A stretch of 64,000 nt of DNA from Nematostella vectensis (Eukaryota; Cnidaria; Anthozoa; Actiniaria; Edwardsiidae): the NCBI RefSeq assembly GCF_932526225.1, contig NC_064046.1, forward strand, positions 9,077,719-9,141,718. Reading direction: 5' to 3'. How positions within the stretch are numbered: the stretch's first letter is position 1; the number at the start of each line of letters is the position of its first letter. The translations under genes were made by a program, and so were the position numbers. Positions 59,701 to 64,000 of this stretch are shown here, one piece after another. Below the pieces are notes generated by a model. It searched no databases. It saw only the letters and a program-made list of their open reading frames with translations, and was not told where the DNA came from.

Positions 59701-62700
59701 GTAATGTTCACAATCATATTCAATGCCAAGCTCTTTAAATTCTCTCTTATCTAGCCATTATTGAAAAGTAAGAAGTATGTGTTTTTTTTACCTGGTATAC
59801 TGGCAATGGGCCAGGATCTTGCTCCGGCTTTACCACTTTAGCATTGGCAGTCCGCGTCTTAAAGCACATATCACAGATCTTTACAGTCAGAGAGTTAAGA
59901 AAAGTACAATACTCGCACTGCCACTGTTCTTTAACGGTTTTAGGTACACTGGTATGCTGTGTTGTCTTTATTCCTGGAATCTCAGAGGATGCACTCATAT
60001 GTCCAGTTTGGGTTGGCAAAGTAGTCATTATGTTCTGTGGGAATGGTATACATCCGACAGCAGACAGGGCATTAGCAGCCACTGCAGCCATGACATTACC
60101 AGTCTCAGCAGCCATGGAATTACCAGCCACTGCAGCCATGGAATTACCAGCCACTGCAGCCATGACATTACCAGTCTCAGCAGCCATGGAATTACCAGCC
60201 ACTGCAGCCATGGAATTACCAGCCACTGCAGCCATGGAATTACCAGCCATCACTTCTTGCTTGCTTGTTGTAGCTGATGCTTGCCAGGCAGGATGTGGGA
60301 TTGTCTGGGAGTTAGATAGTGGGACAGGCAGACCATATGTTACAGGCCCTGAAAAAGGATAATATGAAGACAGTGGAACTCCAGGCTGCTTCTCCTTTGC
60401 ATCGTTTGCCTTTGGGAAGAATGTATCACGCTCAGTTAGTGGTTGATGGCAGACTTTGCAGGCTTTGGAATTCTCCATATTCATACAGTGGCAGTTTGGG
60501 CAGGAAAGCTGACGGCGGACTGGTTTGGATTTTGTAGTTTTGGGAGGAAGTGGTGGAGGGTTTTCTGTAAAAAAAATGTTTATTGCTTAGTCGAGTTATT
60601 ATTTTCGAGTATTGCTCTATAGGTAGCCTCAACTACAGGTATAACTGTGGGTCGGTTTCAGCAAACATAAACGATTTCTATTTAGGCTAGTTAAAGCACT
60701 ATATTCTGTTAGATTAAAAAAAAAAAAAAAAGTTAGGTAGGTTCCCCTACTGTATAAAGGGCCAATTTGGTTACAGGAGTATTTGGATTGTACAGTAGTT
60801 GAACGTCATCTAAATCTTTCTCTACTGGGTTGCAGCCTGGTGTCTTTGATGAGCATCACAGCATGTAATGTTTCAATATGATAGCGATTTTGCATCAATA
60901 GAAATATCTTAATACTACTCATCTCTTTTTTGTACCTGAATCTAGGAAGGCCCTTGGAGATACATAAATGTGCTCTTCTTCATCGTTCAGACTACTTGTT
61001 TGATATGAGGGAGGGAAAAAGACTGCCCTGTTTGGTGCCAGAATGTTGGACAAACTTCTTGTCTCAATCAGCGCATTGGCAGTAGATTGTGGAGACGGTT
61101 TATTGGGAGGTTCCTTGACACTTCTTTTCCTGGGTGTTGGTATAGGACGCTTTCCTCTGTGAAAACAACAAGAACAGCAAGATCAACATCATTTCCAGGT
61201 GTAGGAGATCTCATCATGAAATAGCGTTCTCAGCTTCATTTAGTTGCATTGACATGTAATGTACTCACTTGAAACGATCTTCTGGTGCTGGAGGACCATC
61301 TGGCTTCCTGGTAGCCTCACCCTTGGATGCACCACCACCCAGTTTCATCCTTGTGTGGCTGGTCCGTGCAGGATTTCTATGGAAGACTCCATCACAAGAT
61401 CTACAAAAATCCTCAGCACAATCCTTACAAGTCAATTCCACCTTGTCCTCACCGCAGATAAAGCAGGGTGAAGACGGGGCTGCTGCTTTGTCAGGCTTGG
61501 CTTCCTGTGCTGAGGATGGCCGAGGGGAGCCTGGAGGAATGTTGTCCAGTGCATCTTCGTAATCACTTCCACTGTCAGGACTTTCATGCTCTCGTTGAAT
61601 TTGCTGTAATTTAATAATCACTGTTCAAATTTCTTATAAAATCACTAGTCGTTCTTTGACTGTACTTTCAGTTACCATTAATCCTTAATGTTTTATATAC
61701 AATCCCTTAGGGGAATTTATCTAAGCAATTGCCCCCCCCCCCCAAGGGGGTTAGGTACTCCAATATCAAACGGACGGGGATCATCGTCAGGATTTCTTTA
61801 AAACAACCCTTAAAGATTCTAAAGTGGGCGTGGTCTGTTATATTTTAACCCTCAAAGATACTAAAGTGAGCGTGGTTAGTCATGAATTTACCCCCTAAAA
61901 GATACCGTGGGTTGTGTGATTTTTTCGCTGATAAGCGATCTAAAAACACCGATTGACACGTTTTAACGCTCTTTCATGAGCTACAAGTTAGATAAGTGAT
62001 GGCTATAATATCACCCTAAAAGAAACCGAGGTAAAAAAAAAATCCCTGGGCATTCTCATTTTTACCCCTAAAAGATACCCAAGGCTCCAAATTTACACCC
62101 TAAAAGATACAACGATGATCCCCGTCCGATGGATATAGGAACAGTCTCCGGGGATCCCCCATCTGTTTTCACTGAAATAGGTGGTGGCCAATAACTTCTT
62201 TTCAAATAATGACTAATGTGAGGGGGGATGACTGGAAGTTATTTTATACATTAGCAAAAGAAAATTATACATAAATTAATTTGTACCACTTTCAGCCATG
62301 ACTCCCCCTAAGGCTAATCATGCCTGGGGCTCAGGTATTATTACGTAATCAACTGGTAGTATGGTAAACTGGTGAGATAGCCGCTTTGAGTGGAATAGAA
62401 TTTAAAAATGCAGTATCACAGTGCAATTACACCACATAGCAAATTTATTTGGTGAATGTTGAAAGCATGACTACTCACTGTAGCCTTTGGTCCATCAGAA
62501 ACATCTTCTCCACTCTGGTCATCCACCCTGTCAAACGGGTTCGTGTCACCATCAACCCTCACTCCATCACCTTTGGCTTCTCCTTGTGGGCTTATTATCG
62601 CATTTGCTGCCTTATCATCCAGCTCTCTTAGACCGAAATAAGGATGCTTGCCTTTTACTAGGTCCCCAATCTCTACTCTTGCGAGATACAGGTCTGCGGC

Positions 62701-64000
62701 CAGTTCTCTTACTTTCTCTACATTGGGTTCAATGATGTTATCAGGAAACGAGAGTCCATCTTGTACATTAGCAGTGTATCCCATTTGCCGCAATATGTCA
62801 GTGCTTCCTTCTATATTTTCCAGGTAAGTTCTAACAAGGCTGCTTGTAAATTTTACTGTCCTCCAGTTAATAGGTTTCATAGGTTTAAGGAGATTTGTTG
62901 CGTATTTCTCAAGAATTGCCAGGGCTTGGATTGTGTAGATAAGCTTTTCTTTTACCTTAAATAAAAAAAATTGTCAACAATAGAAATGAAGGTAGAAATA
63001 AACACTCTGGGTACATGAGAAAACTGCAGGCTTGTTGCTAAGACGTTTGTCAGTGAGTTTACCATTACATTGGGCCAGCTAATAGAAGAACATGAGACTG
63101 TATATCTACATATATAGTAAAAAAAATAATAAACCTGTGGTCACCTTTTTCCCAGCCTTTAAAATGTACCTGCAGTTAATACTACTGCAAGGGACAGTCC
63201 TGCTTACAGTGAGAGCACAGCCCTCGCAGGTAAAACAAGGGAAAAACACTATCAAAGAAGGGTAGCTCTCACATTTCTCAAATAAAACACTTTCTTGAGC
63301 CATGTATACCACTATCAACTCTTCCATCTTTTCTCTACAGAGCAATGTATACCACTATCATTTCTCCCATCTTTCCCCCTTGAGCCATGTATACCACTAT
63401 CTACTCTTCCATCTTTCCTACCTTGAGCCATGTATACCACTATCTACTTCCATTATCCTCCCTTGAGTCATGTATGTAAACCACTATCAACTCTTCAATC
63501 TTTCCCCCTTGAGCCATGTACATCACTATCAACTCTTCCATCTTTACCCCATGAGCCATGTTACAATAAAAAAAATGTCTTTTCTAATAAAAGATACTGT
63601 TGTAGAAAACTGAGATTTTGATTAGAAATTACCATCTTGGTATCAGGACCAGGATTTAGGGAGCTCAGAGATTAAATAAAAAAGTCTAAGAAACAAGTTA
63701 TTGACATGGGGGAAGCTTCTTCGCAGGAAATACAACACAACTAAGAAATAAAATGTGTGAAGGGTGAATAATTACATTATTTTTTTCCAGTAAATTCTCC
63801 ACATCCAGTTGTTTATACTTCTCGTTGATAGGGACATAGAGATCAATTATCTGACGGCATTTCTGCACTCTTCCTTCCATTGTTTGGTCAGTTGGCATAA
63901 AGTATTCCTGCTCATAGTCTGTTCGTAGACCTTGTAGTATCATAAGGTTTTCATCTAAGTTAACAGCCGGTGTGGTGATTGCCACAAATGCAAGTTCCCT
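47740..64000 (-). CDS. RNF31: RNF31/HOIP, catalytic subunit of the linear ubiquitin chain assembly complex (5' end outside window)
   Basis: Nineteen phase-consistent exons give 1641 codons in the window: 63776-64000 (partial), 62479-62955, 61269-61603, 60936-61156, 59792-60564, 58542-59057, 57645-57926, 56508-56768, 55525-55788, 54582-54779, 53677-53853, 52704-52802, 52526-52618, 51178-51292, 50418-50536, 49301-49463, 48810-48963, 48124-48292 and 47740-48024 (TGA). Domains in order: PUB; B-box-like finger ([16 protein letters not shown]); zinc fingers including a RanBP2 type ([11 protein letters not shown]); proline-rich linker; UBA; RING1 (ECIVCMDL / CQCRFCSDC); IBR ([17 protein letters not shown]); RING2 with catalytic Cys ([11 protein letters not shown]); and the linear-chain domain ([12 protein letters not shown]). 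HOIP joins ubiquitins head to tail in NF-kB and cell-death signalling. It is longer than the human 1072 residues, with an Asp/Tyr-rich acidic tail not in human HOIP. Confidence 0.94.
49856..50454 (-). repeat. 66-bp minisatellite made of the RING2 exon end plus its splice donor
   Basis: Nine copies, exact 66-bp period from 49881 to 50409 (ATTACTCAC marks). The copy next to the exon is the true end of exon 50418-50536 (minus strand TGCTACGGGCCCTTTAGACA, then CGGAGCG|gtgagt); eight more follow in the intron. Every copy keeps the gtgagt donor. The unit consists of about 32 bp of exon end and 34 bp of intron. Read through, the first junction gives VSNL and a stop. On the plus strand the 66-bp period leaves an open frame of 261 codons, which is an artefact. 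Confidence 0.92.
51340..52025. repeat. ~36-40-bp tandem array (ATAGCTAACATAGCTATATA)
   Basis: About 15 irregular units of TAATATAGCTGAATGAGTAATATAGCTAACATAGC type, some with an added CAAACATAACAG insert. The array is interrupted at 51749-51878 by a palindromic element. It starts about 45 bp from the acceptor of RNF31 exon 51178-51292. Confidence 0.8.
51749..51878. repeat. 130-bp near-perfect palindrome inserted in the tandem array
   Basis: Two arms of about 63 bp (ACACCAAAAACTGGAAATCG ... TTCTTCAGGGCAG | CTGCCCTGAAGAA ... and back). A single-arm version with the same CTGAAGAAGTCTTATTAAAG text and the following GGTGTATTGTATTCATT occurs at 9560-9630 in the PDPR-like gene. The shared flank extends beyond the palindrome here too (to about 51910), so the unit is a mobile element end duplicated head to head. 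Confidence 0.8.
52976..53130. repeat. Third, diverged copy of the 162-bp unit from 30540-30862
   Basis: Shares CATCGGCTAATTCAAGC, GTAACCAA, TTCCTTGCGAATAAACCGCT and TGGATCGACAT with the MATE-intron duplication. It lies in the RNF31 intron between exons 52704-52802 and 53677-53853. Confidence 0.7.
54062..54432. mobile_element. Large imperfect foldback (MITE), arms ~140 bp
   Basis: The left arm (about 54062-54205) and right arm (about 54285-54432) are inverted copies, for example AATTGTAAGATCGTGTTAGC against GCTAACACAACCTTACAATT, and AAAACAAAATAAGCTTTAGT against its near-inverse. There is no coding potential. It lies in the RNF31 intron just downstream of exon 54582-54779. Confidence 0.7.
55236..55402. 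repeat. Degenerate tandem array CTCCATATATAGACATTGGC
   Basis: Six to seven units of about 20-31 bp around 'tggctccatatatagacattgg' in the RNF31 intron below exon 55525-55788. Confidence 0.75.
58197..58306. mobile_element. 110-bp foldback MITE (AAACGCCGTTCTTTTCATGT)
   Basis: Arms AAACGCCGTTCTTTTCATGT...GGAAATGCAAATGAAC and the inverse (GTTCATTTGCATTTGGAACG...AAGAACGGCGTTT) enclose a loop of about 15 bp. It lies in the RNF31 intron between exons 57645-57926 and 58542-59057. Confidence 0.75.
58489..58560 (-). repeat. 38-bp tandem duplication of an RNF31 exon end with its donor
   Basis: On the plus strand AGCATCAAATAAAGTTCTAC, then CTRAATYACTTGCG occurs twice in tandem. The right copy is the real end of exon 58542-59057 (SQVIQ|gtagaa); the left copy carries a second GTAGAA donor 38 nt further in. 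The coding part of the copy reads DLG in the retained frame and has TAG where the original has CAG in the original frame, so use of the second donor would shift frame. Confidence 0.8.
60066..60258 (-). repeat. Coding 24-bp minisatellite in RNF31 exon 59792-60564
   Basis: About eight 24-bp units encode GNSMAAVA / GNSMAAET / GNVMAAVA octapeptides between the B-box/zinc-finger region and the RanBP2-type finger. A three-unit block (AVA, AVA, AET-V) is itself duplicated. The frame is kept, so it is a tolerated low-complexity linker that is probably polymorphic in length. Confidence 0.9.
61773..62126. repeat. Inverted-repeat element with CCCTAAAAGATA tandem units (copy 2)
   Basis: Starts GACGGGGATCATCGTCAGG and ends ACGATGATCCCCGTC; the interior has five or six CCCYTAAAAGATACY units with GTGGGCGTGGT phrases. 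Same family as 21026-21396. It is in the RNF31 intron between exons 61269-61603 and 62479-62955. Confidence 0.7.
63295..63560. repeat. ~46-bp tandem array GAGCCATGTATACCACTATC
   Basis: Six units of GAGCCATGTATACCACTATC, then AACTCTTCCATCTTTCC with small indels, in the RNF31 intron between exons 62479-62955 and 63776-64000. Confidence 0.85.

Overview
The window is nuclear DNA from an animal, most likely an anthozoan cnidarian (sea anemone or coral). The genes carry short GT-AG introns and encode animal proteins. A cyclodipeptide synthase gene, rare in animals but known from Nematostella, lies among them. The spaces between genes are packed with foldback DNA transposons, minisatellites and a LINE. 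All exon boundaries below were worked out by hand from splice sites, reading phase and protein-family knowledge; no database search was run.

Layout. 1-2740 (+): last exons of an unrecognised single-pass membrane protein. 2741-5495: non-autonomous transposons, several with 9-bp target duplications. 5496-13286 (-): a 16-exon gene for a protein of the pyruvate dehydrogenase phosphatase regulatory subunit / dimethylglycine dehydrogenase family (PDPR-like); its first exon is not resolved. 14286-17087 (-): an intact 933-codon transposase-like ORF. 18655-19092 (-): a small unknown ORF. 19341-23379: a 4.04-kb element with 557-bp terminal inverted repeats and TTAA duplications, carrying a decayed zinc-finger gene. 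23384-27279: no gene seen, only repeat relics. 27280-38350 (-): a complete 15-exon MATE (SLC47-type) transporter gene. 38653-42589: a 48-base poly-G run and a damaged LINE. 42590-42789: a 200-base assembly gap. 43548-44427 (-): two exons of a cyclodipeptide synthase whose 3' part is not visible. 47740-64000 (-): 19 exons of RNF31/HOIP, the catalytic subunit of the linear ubiquitin ligase, continuing past the right edge.

The genes are not an operon-like unit. They represent mitochondrial pyruvate dehydrogenase regulation (PDPR), organic cation/toxin efflux (MATE), tRNA-dependent dipeptide synthesis (CDPS) and NF-kB/innate immune ubiquitin signalling (HOIP). The most unusual shared theme is at exon ends. 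Four introns carry tandem copies or partial copies of an exon's 3' end with its splice donor (HOIP RING2 exon, HOIP proline-rich exon, a MATE exon, a PDPR exon), and one PDPR splice acceptor directly abuts a 30-bp minisatellite. The HOIP RING2 case is extreme: nine 66-bp copies, each holding the exon end and an intact gtgagt donor.
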